A DNA stretch of 64,000 nucleotides from Streptomyces sp. CB02959 (GTDB taxonomy: Bacteria; Actinomycetota; Actinomycetes; Streptomycetales; Streptomycetaceae): assembly GCF_002803155.1 (NCBI RefSeq), contig NZ_NNBP01000006.1, positions 173,786-237,785 of the forward strand. The letters are read 5' to 3'. A program made the translations under genes and the position numbers. Below are positions 1 through 8,492 of the stretch, in pieces. Every line of letters begins with the position of its first letter. The stretch's first letter is position 1. The notes beneath the pieces were generated by a model. The model was not told where the DNA came from. It made no database searches and saw only the letters and a program-made list of their open reading frames with translations.

Positions 1-904
1 GCTCTGCCGGATCACCGAAGACACTCCAGGGCATCCGTGACGCATAAGGACCCATGGCCGTCAGGACTTCACGGGACTCGAATTCGCACTTCGCCATGAA
101 CAGCGCATGGGCGAGATAGGCCAGATCCACGACCGGGGTGAAGCGGTAGTCGGCCACGGTGGGGAACCAGTTGCGGTGGACGCCCGACGCGGCGGTGATC
201 CACTGCGGCTGCTCCCAGGTGCGGTCGGCCAGCAGTGCGGCGGGGTTGTAGTCCTCGACGAGCGCCACCAACGGCAGCAGCCGGAGCGGCGAGGAGGCCG
301 CGGCGCGCTGGCTCAGGAAGGCGGCGACGTCCCAACTGGCACTGGACGAACCGCCGTAGCGGGTGAAGAAGAAGGACAGGAAGCGGTGATGGGCCTCGCG
401 GTGCCAGGGGTCGAGCCGGAGGATGTGCGCGAAGAGATACCAAGGCCCGGTGGGTGAGGTCAACAGCCCCTGGGGAGCGGGATCCTGAGGGCGGTCGAGC
501 CGGGCCAGGGCGAGCTGGGCGACCCACGGCGTGGGGTCCTCGGGCGCCAGTTTCGCGGCCCGTTCGCAGGCGGCGCGCGCTATCCGGTCCAGGGCGCCGG
601 CCCGCCGGTCGCCGGCGTCGGCCATGCGCAGTGCCCGTAGCATCGCCACGCGGGCCCATAACAGGGCGGCGTCCGGCCCCGGTTCTTCGGCGAGCCATCG
701 TTCGGCCAGGTCGGTACCGGCCGCTTCGGAGGCCAGCACGAGTGACCGGTGGGCTCGTAGTTCGAAATCCTGACGGGTCTCCCGCAGTACCTCATGAACG
801 CTGAAGTAGCGCCCGACGCGGACATCCATACACGCTCGCGCCAGCGCCCGGTCATCGGCTGCTGGACTCCATACGTACTGCCCCTCGAAAGAGCCGGACG
901 GCAT
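1..904 (-). CDS. Conserved helical protein, C-terminus beyond window
   Basis: From an ATG at 904 the frame stays open to the left edge, so about 301 residues are visible and the stop lies outside the window. The start has a strong ribosome site (AGGAGGGG) directly upstream. The first half is made of Ala/Leu/Arg-rich helices of TPR-like character (for example RAACERAAKLAPEDPTPWV). The second half is rich in Trp and Phe. No catalytic motif, signal peptide or membrane segment is visible. I do not recognise a function. A 6-bp stem-loop (GGTGCC arms, 926-941) lies in the leader and could affect expression. The neighbouring region to the right contains mobile DNA. Confidence 0.75.
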   Translation of the reverse strand, partial: MPSGSFEGQYVWSPAADDRALARACMDVRVGRYFSVHEVLRETRQDFELRAHRSLVLASEAAGTDLAERWLAEEPGPDAALLWARVAMLRALRMADAGDRRAGALDRIARAACERAAKLAPEDPTPWVAQLALARLDRPQDPAPQGLLTSPTGPWYLFAHILRLDPWHREAHHRFLSFFFTRYGGSSSASWDVAAFLSQRAAASSPLRLLPLVALVEDYNPAALLADRTWEQPQWITAASGVHRNWFPTVADYRFTPVVDLAYLAHALFMAKCEFESREVLTAMGPYASRMPWSVFGDPAE

Positions 905-1532
905 GTTCCCCTCCTGGTGCACGCGGGTGCCTTGCGGCACCTGCGCATTCGTCCATGCCGAATTCGGCCGGACCGCCACCGCTGGTCAGTCGGCAGCGGG
1001 CCACACCCTACTCATTTCCTCCTCTTTACGAAAACAGTCGTCTGGAATATCTGGTTCCGCACCTTTTCGCCACAAGGAGTTTGAAACGCAAACCTCTGCG
1101 TCAGCAGCTTATGGCTGGCATATTCACTCGATCTGGCGGACCAGTCGCGCCACCGGCAGGGCGCCGCCGGCGACGCTCCACCGTGCGGGCGTCCGGCGCG
1201 GTGCGCCGCCGACCGGCGCGAAGACGGCGGAGAAGGCGGCGGAGGAGGCGAACACCGGTACCACACGGATGCGGAGGCGCAGCAGGGTCGAGCCATCGCC
1301 CCGGACCGGGAACGCGCGGGACCGAGCGCGCAAAGGAGTCGGCCGAGCGCTCCGTCGCGTCCGGCATGGTCCCGGAACGGCCGGTGACGGACGATCATCT
1401 GCGCCGAGGCACCGGCATACGCCGACCGCCGGGCCGCCGCGGGCGGCGGCCGTCTTCGGCACCGCACTCGATCCGGCCGGGCCGGGCACCCGCCGACCGG
1501 ACCGCCGCACATTGGTTGAATGCCGCAATGCC
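905..1532. other. Intergenic region, no gene recognised
   Basis: About 630 bases lie between the left-edge gene and the first insertion sequence. All six frames give only Arg/Pro/Ala-rich shadow translations. The stretch around 1010-1130 is noticeably more AT-rich than its surroundings, so a promoter for the leftward gene may lie there, but no clear -35/-10 pair stood out. Confidence 0.5.
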
Positions 1533-1536
1533 TTAG

Positions 1537-2433
1537 TACTGCAATCACAGTTACTGGTAGGACAGTTGTGAGCTCTGCCGGTGACTGTGGTTGGACGACC
1601 GTGAGCGGTGCCGGGCGGCCGGTATCCCTGACGAGGTGCCGTTCGCGACGAAGAACGAGCACTTCCGGTGGATGCTGCAGCGTGCGATCGACGCCGGGGT
1701 GCCGTTCGCGTGACCGCGGACGAGGCGTACGGGCAGGTCAAGCACTTGCGTGTGTGGCTGGAACAGCCCGGGGTCGGCTATGTGCTGGCCACCAGGGTCA
1801 ACGACACCGTGATCACAACCGGCTGGCGTGAAGTCCGGGTGGACGAGCTGGTCGCCGCCTCGCCCCGGCAGGCCTGGAAGCGCCTGTCCGGTGGCCGCGG
1901 CTCCCACGGCGAGCGCGTCTACGACTGGGCTCGGGTGACGATCCGCCCCGTGGGGGAGGACGGTGTCGGCCACTGGGTCCTGGCCAATCGCTCGGTCAAA
2001 GACCCCACCGACATCGCCCACTACGTCTGCTACGGCCCCGTCGGCACCCGCCTGAAGGACCTGGTCAAGGTCGCCGCGGCCAGGTGGGCCGTCGAGGAAT
2101 CGTTCCAGGTCGCGAAGAACGAGTGCGGCCTGGACCACTACCAAGTCCGCCGCTACGACGCCTGGTACCGGCACATCGCCCTCGCCATGGCCGCACTCAC
2201 CGCGATCCGCTCCCGCGAGCTGGAAAAAGGGGCTGCCGATTAGGGCAAACCGCCGCCCTGATACCCCTGTCCGTCGCGGAGATCCGCCGCCTCATCGGCC
2301 TGGTCCTCCGCCCGCACCGCCTCACCCCACAGCACCATCTGCGCTGGTCATGGTGGAGACGCCTCAGCCGAACCCGCGCTCGCCGCAGCCACTACAAACG
2401 CCGAGGCCACATCCAGCAACTGTGATTGCAGTA
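1537..2433 (+). mobile_element. Internally deleted IS701-like element
   Basis: The left inverted repeat reads TACTGCAATCACAGTT (1537-1552), and the right repeat at 2417-2433 is its complement with one more matching base. The element is about 897 bp, against 1374 bp for the related copy at 6592. Comparing the two shows that most of the 5' half of the transposase gene is missing, including the first catalytic Asp. About 40 unrelated or rearranged bases join the left end to the surviving part. It cannot encode its own transposase, but both ends remain, so it could still be mobilised in trans by the longer copy. Confidence 0.85.
1592..2425 (+). pseudogene. IS701-like transposase remnant (DDE family)
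   Basis: The surviving translation contains the second catalytic Asp in TADEAYGQVK and the catalytic Glu region VEESFQVAKNECGLDHYQVR, as in IS701-family DDE transposases. The N-terminal third with the first Asp has been deleted. A 3-base loss relative to the other copy occurs just before TADEAYG (1711-1713 area). As in the second copy, the frame stops after an Ala-rich tail (at 2243), while the conserved C-terminal segment LIPLSVAEIRRLIGL continues in the -1 frame to 2425. The gene is non-functional because of the large deletion. Confidence 0.85.
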
Positions 2434-2700
2434 CTAGGCGAAGCGTCGCCGCCGTGAGGCGTCGCGCCGGCCGAAGACGAACCACAGCAGGCTGCCCAGG
2501 AACGGGGCGATGAAGGCGAAGACGATCCAGACCAGCTTCATCCCTCCGCTGAGGCGCGAGGCGGTGATGCTGATCAGCGCACCCACGAACAGGGCCGCAT
2601 AGAGGAGGATCGGCAGGATGATCAACCCGGCCGCCATCAGATGGTTGGCGTGGACGGAGTTGGCGGCCAGGAGGGTGTGCTGCGTAGTCAGCGTGCGCAT
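2434..2700 (-). CDS. PLDc_N-type small membrane protein
   Basis: The protein has 88 residues and two hydrophobic segments. The second, with WIVFAFIAPFLGSLLWFVFG, is the typical phospholipase-D nuclease N-terminal (PLDc_N) membrane motif. Members of this family are small integral membrane proteins of unknown role, often near transporters or stress genes. The start codon at 2700 has a GGAAGAG-like ribosome site upstream. The stop codon (TAG on this strand) lies in the CTAG directly abutting the first insertion sequence, so the last residues may have been trimmed or replaced when the element arrived. It faces away from the ABC operon across a 233-base gap that probably holds both promoters. Confidence 0.7.
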   Translation of the reverse strand: MRTLTTQHTLLAANSVHANHLMAAGLIILPILLYAALFVGALISITASRLSGGMKLVWIVFAFIAPFLGSLLWFVFGRRDASRRRRFA

Positions 2701-2933
2701 GGGAACTCTTCCTTTCCGATTGCGCCGAGGCGCGAGGTGAATCCGGCTGCCTCCATGCTGTGCGAGCAGCCCTGAGGGGACGTCCCTCTTTCCGCCGCTC
2801 CCAGTTGGACAAAAGTCGTAGGCGGGGCTGACCGGTCGCGTGATGCGGCGACCCGTGAGACCGGCGCAGTCTTGAGGAGTTCGTCAGGGCGGGCGCACTG
2901 ATACTCCGCCCACCGCTTTTTGCGAGGAGAGCG

Positions 2934-3857
2934 ATGATCACTGTTCAGGGACTCAACAGGCGCTACGGGGAGACGGTCGCCGTCGACGACCTCTCCTTCA
3001 CCGCGCGACCAGGTGCCGTCACCGGATTCCTCGGCCCCAACGGCGCCGGGAAGTCCACGACTATGCGGCTGATGCTCGGCCTGGAGCACGGCGGCGGCCG
3101 GACGACCTTCGGCGGCCGTACCTATCGTGAACTGGCTGATCCGGTGGGGACGGTGGGGGTGCTGCTTGATCCGGGGGCAGTGCATCCCGCCCGCAGTGCC
3201 TACCAGCATCTGCGGATGGTGGCGTCCGGGGCCAGAATCGGCGAGCGGCGGGTGCGGGAGGTGCTGTCGCTGGTCGGCCTGGACGACGTTCGCCGCCGCC
3301 GGGCCGGCGGCTTCAGCCTTGGTATGCGCCAGCGGCTGGGGCTGGCCACCGCCCTGCTCGGCGACCCCGAGTACTTGGTTCTGGACGAACCGGTGAACGG
3401 CCTCGACCCGGAGGGAGTGCACTGGACCCGCGCCCTGCTGCGCGATCTGGCCGAGGAGGGTCGTACCGTCTTCGCCTCCTCCCATCTGCTCTCCGAGATG
3501 GCGCTTACCGCCGACGAACTGGTGGTGATCGGCCGGGGCAGGCTGATCGCGGCGCAACCGGTTGAGGAGTTCATCGCCGCGTACACCCGATCGGAGGTGG
3601 TGGTGCGCACAGCAGGTGCGGAGGCTCTACTGGCAGAGCTGGGCGCGCAGGGCGCAACCGCTCGCCGCGAGGGACCGGACACCGTCGTCGTCGAGGGCCT
3701 GGATGCCGACCAGGTGGGGGAATTGGCGACCCGTGCCGGAGTGCGGGTGCGTGAGTTGCACACCCGCCAGAGCAGTCTGGAGGATGCCTTCCTCGCCGCC
3801 ACCGCCGAGGCCGGCCAGTACACCGGGCAGCGAGAGCACGGGAGGAAGGCGGCATGA
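2934..3857 (+). CDS. ABC-2 exporter ATP-binding protein
   Basis: The protein has 307 residues and the full nucleotide-binding fold. Walker A is GPNGAGKST (about 34-42), the signature is FSLGMRQRLGLA (about 125) and Walker B is YLVLDEPVNGL (about 148). A C-terminal extension of about 90 residues is typical of the DrrA/BcrA/NatA group that powers drug, lipid or peptide exporters. The start ATG is preceded by GAGGAG. The gene overlaps the permease gene by ATGA (3854-3857) and is followed by a sensor kinase and response regulator. Such ABC-plus-DesK/LuxR modules often sense and export cell-envelope-active compounds; that role is inferred here, and the substrate is unknown. Confidence 0.9.
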   Translation: MITVQGLNRRYGETVAVDDLSFTARPGAVTGFLGPNGAGKSTTMRLMLGLEHGGGRTTFGGRTYRELADPVGTVGVLLDPGAVHPARSAYQHLRMVASGARIGERRVREVLSLVGLDDVRRRRAGGFSLGMRQRLGLATALLGDPEYLVLDEPVNGLDPEGVHWTRALLRDLAEEGRTVFASSHLLSEMALTADELVVIGRGRLIAAQPVEEFIAAYTRSEVVVRTAGAEALLAELGAQGATARREGPDTVVVEGLDADQVGELATRAGVRVRELHTRQSSLEDAFLAATAEAGQYTGQREHGRKAA

Positions 3858-4585
3858 GCGCCAACGTGTCCAGTTCCTCGGGCCCCGCCCTTCCGGCCCT
3901 GCGCTACGCCTGGGCGGGGCTGCGCACCCTGCGGTCGACCTGGGTGCTGAGCGGCCTTATGGTCCTGCTCCAGCTCGGCTTCGCTCTGACCGACAACCGG
4001 ACCGGCAGCACCGGAACTGAGCAGTTCACCAAGGGTCTGTCCCTGATGCCCCTGCTCACCGCGGTGCCGATCGCGGCCCTCGGAGTGAACGCCTTCGGCA
4101 TGGAGTACCGCCATCGGACGATCACCACAACGGTGCTCACCCTCCAGTCCCGGGCCTGGATTGTTGCCGCGAAGGCCCTGGTGGTGGCCGCCCTGGGCGC
4201 GGTGACCGCCGCGGTCGCCGCCGCAGTGGACTACCTGGGCGTGCTGATCATCGGCCAGACCACCCCCGACTCGGGTCCGGCGCTCGCGGCGGCGGGCGCT
4301 ACCGTGCTGTATGTCACGCTGACCGGGCTGGTCGGCCTGGCGCTCGCAGGGCTGACCAGAAGCGCCGTGGCCGCGCTCAGCATCACCGTGCTGTGGCCGC
4401 TAGTGCTGGAGCCACTGCTGGCAAACGCCCTCAATCTCGATTCGCGGATGGTACCCTTCGCCGCGGCCAAGCAGCTGGCCGCAGCGACGCCGGGCGCACA
4501 CGGCTACGAGGCCTTGCCGCTGCTGGCACTGACGGCCCTTCTGCTGGCCGGAAACGCCCTGGCCCTCTCCCGGCGGGACGCCTGA
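3854..4585 (+). CDS. ABC-2 type permease
   Basis: The protein has 243 residues and about six hydrophobic segments, the usual size and layout for the membrane half of a DrrB/NatB-type exporter. It begins by overlapping the stop of the ATPase gene, so the two are translationally coupled and form one transporter in the cytoplasmic membrane. The region around YRHRTITTTVLTLQSRAW resembles the cytoplasmic coupling segment of ABC-2 permeases. The sensor kinase gene follows after 34 bases in the same operon. The substrate cannot be told from sequence. Confidence 0.88.
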   Translation: MSANVSSSSGPALPALRYAWAGLRTLRSTWVLSGLMVLLQLGFALTDNRTGSTGTEQFTKGLSLMPLLTAVPIAALGVNAFGMEYRHRTITTTVLTLQSRAWIVAAKALVVAALGAVTAAVAAAVDYLGVLIIGQTTPDSGPALAAAGATVLYVTLTGLVGLALAGLTRSAVAALSITVLWPLVLEPLLANALNLDSRMVPFAAAKQLAAATPGAHGYEALPLLALTALLLAGNALALSRRDA

Positions 4586-4619
4586 TCTGAACGGAAAGTC
4601 GGGGCGGAAGGACAAACAC

Positions 4620-5798
4620 ATGGAGAATCCGGGAGCGGCGCCGGGCCCTGCCCCGACCCGGCGCCGCTGGTGGCTGGCCTGGTGGGACGGCCGATTCCGG
4701 TCGCTCTGCTTCGACTTGCTGGTCACCGCCATGATCCTGCAGGGCGTATCCGTCCACCATGCGGCGCCTACGCTGCTCGTCGTCTGCGCCCTGGCCGTCT
4801 GTGCTCCCGCGCTGCTGCTGCGCAGGCGGTTCCCGTGGCTGCCGGTCGCCGCGACGGTGCTGGTGGCCTTCACCGGTGCCGCGAGCTGGGTGTCCTGCGT
4901 CGCCGGGTACACGGCGGCCCGCCGCTGGGGGCCATGCCGACGGCTCTGGATCGCCGGCTCAGTCCTCGTCTTCGCGATCATCCCCGGCTACTACCGGGGA
5001 CTCGCCGGAAGCGCGGACCGGCTCGCGTACATCGCGGTCGTACCGCTGCTCGCGGTGGCGGCCTCGGCGCTGCTCGGGCTGTGGGTCTTCCAGCGGGGCG
5101 CACTACTCTCCAGCCTGCGGGACCGGGCCGAGCAGGCGGAACGCGAACGGGATCTGCTCGCCGAACGCGCGGTCGAAGCCGAACGGCGGCGGATCGCAAG
5201 GGAGATGCACGATGTGGTCGCGCACCGGGTCAGCGTGATCGCCCTGCAGGCCGGCGGCCTGTCGGTGAGCGCCCCGGACGAGCGAACAGCGGAGATCGCC
5301 GAGGTGATCCGCCATTCCAGCGCCAGTGCCCTGTCCGAGCTCCGTGACGTGCTCAAGGTCCTCAGGGACGATCAGCCGCCGGCCTCCAGTTCCGGGCCGC
5401 CCGCGCTGGACGGTATCGCCACGCTGGTGGACGACGCCACCACGGCGGGGGCGAACCTCCGGGCGGACCTCCCCGATCCCCTTCCGCAGGTCTCCGGAGC
5501 CGTGGGCCGGGCCGCCTACCGCGTGGTCCAGGAGGCCCTCACCAATGCCGCCAAACACGCCCCGCACGCAGCGATACGCATCTCGCTCGAAGTGGCGCAG
5601 GACCAGCTCCAGGTCACCGTCGCCAACCGGCGCGGAGCCGTCCGAGGCACCGCCGTCCCCGGCTCCGGCTACGGGCTGATCGGTATGCGCGAACGCGTCA
5701 CCCTGGCCGGAGGAACCCTGCGTACCGGCGGGACCGACGACGGCGGGTACCGTGTCCGGGCGGTCTTCCCCCTGGGTACGGATGAGGTTGCGGCGTGA
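4620..5798 (+). CDS. Sensor histidine kinase, HisKA_3 (DesK-like)
   Basis: The protein has 392 residues. The N-terminal half has about five membrane segments (about 20-155) with little extracytoplasmic sequence. A coiled-coil-like linker rich in Arg/Glu (about 160-190) follows. The phosphoacceptor His is near residue 197 in REMHDVVAHRVS, the N box is NAAKHAP, and the G box is GYGLIGMRERV. This is the DesK/NarL-partner class. The start ATG has GGAAGGAC upstream. It overlaps the response regulator gene by four bases and lies downstream of the exporter genes, so it probably controls this ABC operon, perhaps in response to the exported compound (inference). Confidence 0.92.
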   Translation: MENPGAAPGPAPTRRRWWLAWWDGRFRSLCFDLLVTAMILQGVSVHHAAPTLLVVCALAVCAPALLLRRRFPWLPVAATVLVAFTGAASWVSCVAGYTAARRWGPCRRLWIAGSVLVFAIIPGYYRGLAGSADRLAYIAVVPLLAVAASALLGLWVFQRGALLSSLRDRAEQAERERDLLAERAVEAERRRIAREMHDVVAHRVSVIALQAGGLSVSAPDERTAEIAEVIRHSSASALSELRDVLKVLRDDQPPASSSGPPALDGIATLVDDATTAGANLRADLPDPLPQVSGAVGRAAYRVVQEALTNAAKHAPHAAIRISLEVAQDQLQVTVANRRGAVRGTAVPGSGYGLIGMRERVTLAGGTLRTGGTDDGGYRVRAVFPLGTDEVAA

Positions 5799-6439
5799 GC
5801 GTCAAATTGGTGCTGCTGGACGACGAGGAACTGGTGCGCGAGGGCATCCGGCTCATCCTGGACGCGGACCCGCAGGTCGAGGTCGTCGCCGAGGACGGCG
5901 ATGGATCGGCCGTCATGGAGCTCGTCGCCCGCCACCGCCCGGATGTGGTGCTCACCGACATCCAAATGCCCCGGGTCGACGGACTTGAGGTGACCCGACG
6001 CGTCACCGCGCTGCCCAACGCCCCGGCCGTGGCCATCCTCACCACCTTCGACCTGGACGAGTACGTCTACGCCGCCCTTCAGCACGGCGCAGCGGGCTTT
6101 CTGCTCAAGGACACCCCGCCACGCGAACTCGCCCGCGCCGTCCACGTCCTGGCCCGCGGCGAGGCGATGCTCTCGCCGAGGATCACCACCAAGCTCCTCT
6201 CCGAGTTCTCCTCCCGCGCCCCCGCCAAGGCAGCGAGGTCCCGGCTGGAGGCCCTCACCCCACGCGAGCGCGAGGTCGCGGTGGCCGTCGCCCAGGGCAT
6301 GAGCAACGCGGAGATCGCGGGCCACCTCCATATGAGCCAGTCCACGGTGAAGGTCCACATCGGCCGCATCATGACCAAACTCGACGCTGCCAACCGCACC
6401 CAGGTCGCCATCCTCACCCACGAAGCCAACCTGGCCTGA
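5795..6439 (+). CDS. NarL/LuxR-type response regulator
   Basis: The protein has 214 residues. The receiver domain carries the acidic pair at 9-10, the phosphorylated Asp55 in VVLTDIQMP, and the conserved Thr and Lys (LLKD). The C-terminal helix-turn-helix reads LTPREREVAVAVAQGMSN with the recognition segment STVKVHIGRIMTKL. The GTG start lies within the stop of the kinase gene, so the two are made together. It is the last gene before the second insertion sequence. The most likely target is the promoter in the gap 2701-2933. Confidence 0.93.
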   Translation: MSVKLVLLDDEELVREGIRLILDADPQVEVVAEDGDGSAVMELVARHRPDVVLTDIQMPRVDGLEVTRRVTALPNAPAVAILTTFDLDEYVYAALQHGAAGFLLKDTPPRELARAVHVLARGEAMLSPRITTKLLSEFSSRAPAKAARSRLEALTPREREVAVAVAQGMSNAEIAGHLHMSQSTVKVHIGRIMTKLDAANRTQVAILTHEANLA

Positions 6440-6591
6440 CGCAACGTCTCCCGATTTTGCTCCGCCACCGCCTTCTCCTCGGCCAGTGCCTCGTGATTCC
6501 CTTCGTGTCCCTCACGTTCCGACTGAAAGCGCTGGTCAGCGCCTCGCGTAGCGCCAACTGGCTTGACGGCAACGGGATCACGAGACGCCAG
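6440..6591. other. Possible decayed coding remnant before the second IS
   Basis: The 150 bases between the response regulator stop and the insertion sequence are less GC-rich than the genes around them. On the minus strand two adjoining frames look protein-like: LALREALTSAF in one, then a charged stretch ending EALAEEKAVAEQNRETLRQ in the next. This could be the frameshifted tail of an unrelated gene cut by the element. I cannot assign a family and the call is weak. Confidence 0.25.
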
Positions 6592-7965
6592 TACTGCAAT
6601 CACAGTTGTGGGGTTTGGTGTGGTTGGGTGTGCTGGTGTCTGTGGATCTTGGTGCGCGTCAAGTCGAGTCATGGCGTGAGGTGTTGGCGGGGTTACACGC
6701 GCGGTTCGCTGCGCGGTTTGCCCGCTCGGAGCCGCGGGGCCGGGCGTTGGAGTACATGGCCGGGCTGGTCGCGCCGTTGGAACGCAAGAACGGCTGGTCG
6801 CTGGCGGAACGAGCCGGTGAGGCACATCCGATCGGGATGCAGCGGCTGTTGGGCGTGGCGGACTGGGATGCTGACGGGGTCCGCGATGACGTGCGGGACT
6901 TCGTCGTGGAGAGCATCGGTGACAAGGACGCGGTGCTGATCGGTGACGACACCGGGTTTTTGAAGAAGGGCACCAGGTCGGCCGGGGTGCAGAGGCAGTA
7001 CTCCGGCACTGCGGGGCGGACGGAGAACTCCCAGATCGGCACTTTCCTCGCCTACGCCTCCGGGCGGGGGCGGGCGTTGATCGACAGGGAGTTGTATCTG
7101 CCGAAGTCCTGGACGGATGACCGGGAGCGGTGCCGGGCGGCCGGGATCCCGGACGAGGTGCCGTTCGCTACGAAGATCGAGCACTTTCAGGCCATGCTCC
7201 AGCGGGCCCTGGACGCGGAGGTGCCGTTCGCGTGGGTGACCGCGGACGAGGCATACGGGCAGGTCAAGCGGCTGCGGTACTGGCTGGAGCAGCGCGCGGT
7301 CGCGCATGTGCTGGCGACCAAGGTCAACGACACCGTCATCACCACCCGGGGCGCCGAGGTCCGGGTCGACGCCCTGGTGGCCGGGCTGCCGCGGCAGGCG
7401 TGGAAACGCGTATCGGCAGGGGCCGGCGCCCACGGACAGCGGTTCTACGACTGGGCCCGGGTTCCGATCCGGATCTGGTGGGAGAACGGCTTCGGTCACT
7501 GGGTACTGGCCCGCCGCAGTCTCACCGATCCCGCTGAGATTGCTTACTACGTCTGCTACGGCCCGGTCGGCACACGGCTGAGGAACCTGGCCCGGGTGGC
7601 CGGGGCCCGGTGGCAGGTCGAGGAATGTTTCCAGGCCGCGAAGAACGAGTGCGGCCTGGACCACTACCAGGTCCGCCGCTACGACGCCTGGTACCGGCAC
7701 ATCACCCTGTCCATGGCCGCACTCGCCGCACTGACCGCCATCCGTGCCCAGGAACTGTCAAAGGGGGCAGCGATCTTGGACAAACCCGCCTGATACCCCT
7801 GTCCGTTGCGGAGATACGCCGCCTGATCGGACTGCTCCTCCGCCCACAACACCTCACGCCGACCCACCATCTGCACTGGTCATGGTGGAGACGGCTAAGC
7901 CAGACACGCGCTCGCTGCAGCCACTACAAACGCCGAGGCCAAACCCCACAACTGTGATTGCAGTA
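6592..7965 (+). mobile_element. Full-length IS701-like insertion sequence
   Basis: The element is 1374 bp and bounded by perfect 17-bp inverted repeats: TACTGCAATCACAGTTG at 6592-6608 and its complement at 7949-7965. Flanking tetranucleotides are CCAG on the left and TTAG on the right, so it has no target duplication of its own. It carries one transposase gene reading left to right, with a conserved C-terminal segment in the -1 frame. A separate 11-bp match to its right end (CAACTGTGATT, 8188-8198) lies about 220 bases downstream. Confidence 0.92.
6606..7793 (+). CDS. IS701-like transposase, C-terminus split by -1 frame
   Basis: This is a DDE transposase: the first Asp is in LIGDDTGFLKKGT, the second in TADEAYGQVK, and the Glu region is VEECFQAAKNECGLDHYQVR. 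The in-frame product is 395 residues and ends in an Ala/Lys tail at 7793. The usual IS701 C-terminus (LIPLSVAEIRRLIGL through SHYKRRG) continues in the -1 frame to 7957. The shift point lies in the run TCAAAGGGGG near 7758-7767, where an A-AAG-GGG heptamer allows -1 slippage. GTG codons at 6636 or 6642 are likelier starts than 6606, because the family usually begins just before DLGARQVESW. Confidence 0.85.
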   Translation: MWGLVWLGVLVSVDLGARQVESWREVLAGLHARFAARFARSEPRGRALEYMAGLVAPLERKNGWSLAERAGEAHPIGMQRLLGVADWDADGVRDDVRDFVVESIGDKDAVLIGDDTGFLKKGTRSAGVQRQYSGTAGRTENSQIGTFLAYASGRGRALIDRELYLPKSWTDDRERCRAAGIPDEVPFATKIEHFQAMLQRALDAEVPFAWVTADEAYGQVKRLRYWLEQRAVAHVLATKVNDTVITTRGAEVRVDALVAGLPRQAWKRVSAGAGAHGQRFYDWARVPIRIWWENGFGHWVLARRSLTDPAEIAYYVCYGPVGTRLRNLARVAGARWQVEECFQAAKNECGLDHYQVRRYDAWYRHITLSMAALAALTAIRAQELSKGAAILDKPA

Positions 7966-7969
7966 TTAG

Positions 7970-8492
7970 GGGACTTCGGCCGCGCGGGCCGACCGCGGCG
8001 CTCCTCCCCCACCTGCGCCCCTCGCGATGCGGTACGGCGCCGTCGCGGCGGGTGGGAGAACGAGAGGGGTTCATAAGGGAGTCGTAAAGAAATCGGTGCG
8101 CAATACACCGCTTCTCGACCGTCGACGACTCGACACATGGGGCCGCCGTCCACCCCGAAGCGGGCAAACATGAAATCGGCTCAAGAGCAACTGTGATTAG
8201 CGGAAGCTACTATCCGGAAGCGCGCGATCACATGTAGCGTTCGGTCAGACCGGTGACGTGACGGTTGTTCACGTCACGGCCGAGTACGGGCACGGGCGCG
8301 AACACCCTCCCTAACAGGGACGGGAGGGTGAGGGGCCCGCCGGGCGCACCCGCATCACGAGTGCCGGTGCACCCGCCCGACTCCTCACCGGCCTGCGCAG
8401 CGATTGCGGCGTCATCGAACCGCGCGCCGCACGTCGAGCACCGCCATGTCTGTCCGAACACGCCTGCTTTGCAAGAGGAATGGGCCCAGATC
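7970..8492. other. Intergenic region after the second IS
   Basis: About 520 bases without a convincing gene. At 8188-8198 is CAACTGTGATT, identical to the first 11 bases of the IS right end, perhaps a vestige of another copy. A minus-strand frame at 8228-8494 contains a CSTCGARF zinc-ribbon-like motif, but its third codon positions are not as GC-biased as the neighbours and it would start inside the next gene, so it is not called as a gene. The stretch 8065-8115 is AT-richer and may include a promoter. Confidence 0.4.

Larger units (their letters stand above)
1537..7965. mobile_element. Putative composite transposon bounded by two IS701-like copies
   Basis: Two IS701-like elements in the same orientation (1537-2433 and 6592-7965) enclose a PLDc_N protein gene, an ABC exporter and a two-component system. 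The four bases outside the left element are TTAG (1533-1536), and those outside the right element are also TTAG (7966-7969). The inner flanks differ from these (CTAG at 2434-2437, CCAG at 6588-6591). Neither element has matching flanks of its own, but the outer pair matches, as expected if the whole unit moved together and made a 4-bp target duplication. IS701-type elements favour TAG-containing targets, so a chance match is possible. Confidence 0.5.

Noticed and set aside
2777..2786. GGGACGTCCC palindrome upstream of the ABC operon as response-regulator operator
   Set aside because: A 10-bp palindrome of GC-rich bases is expected by chance at this composition and nothing else supports it.
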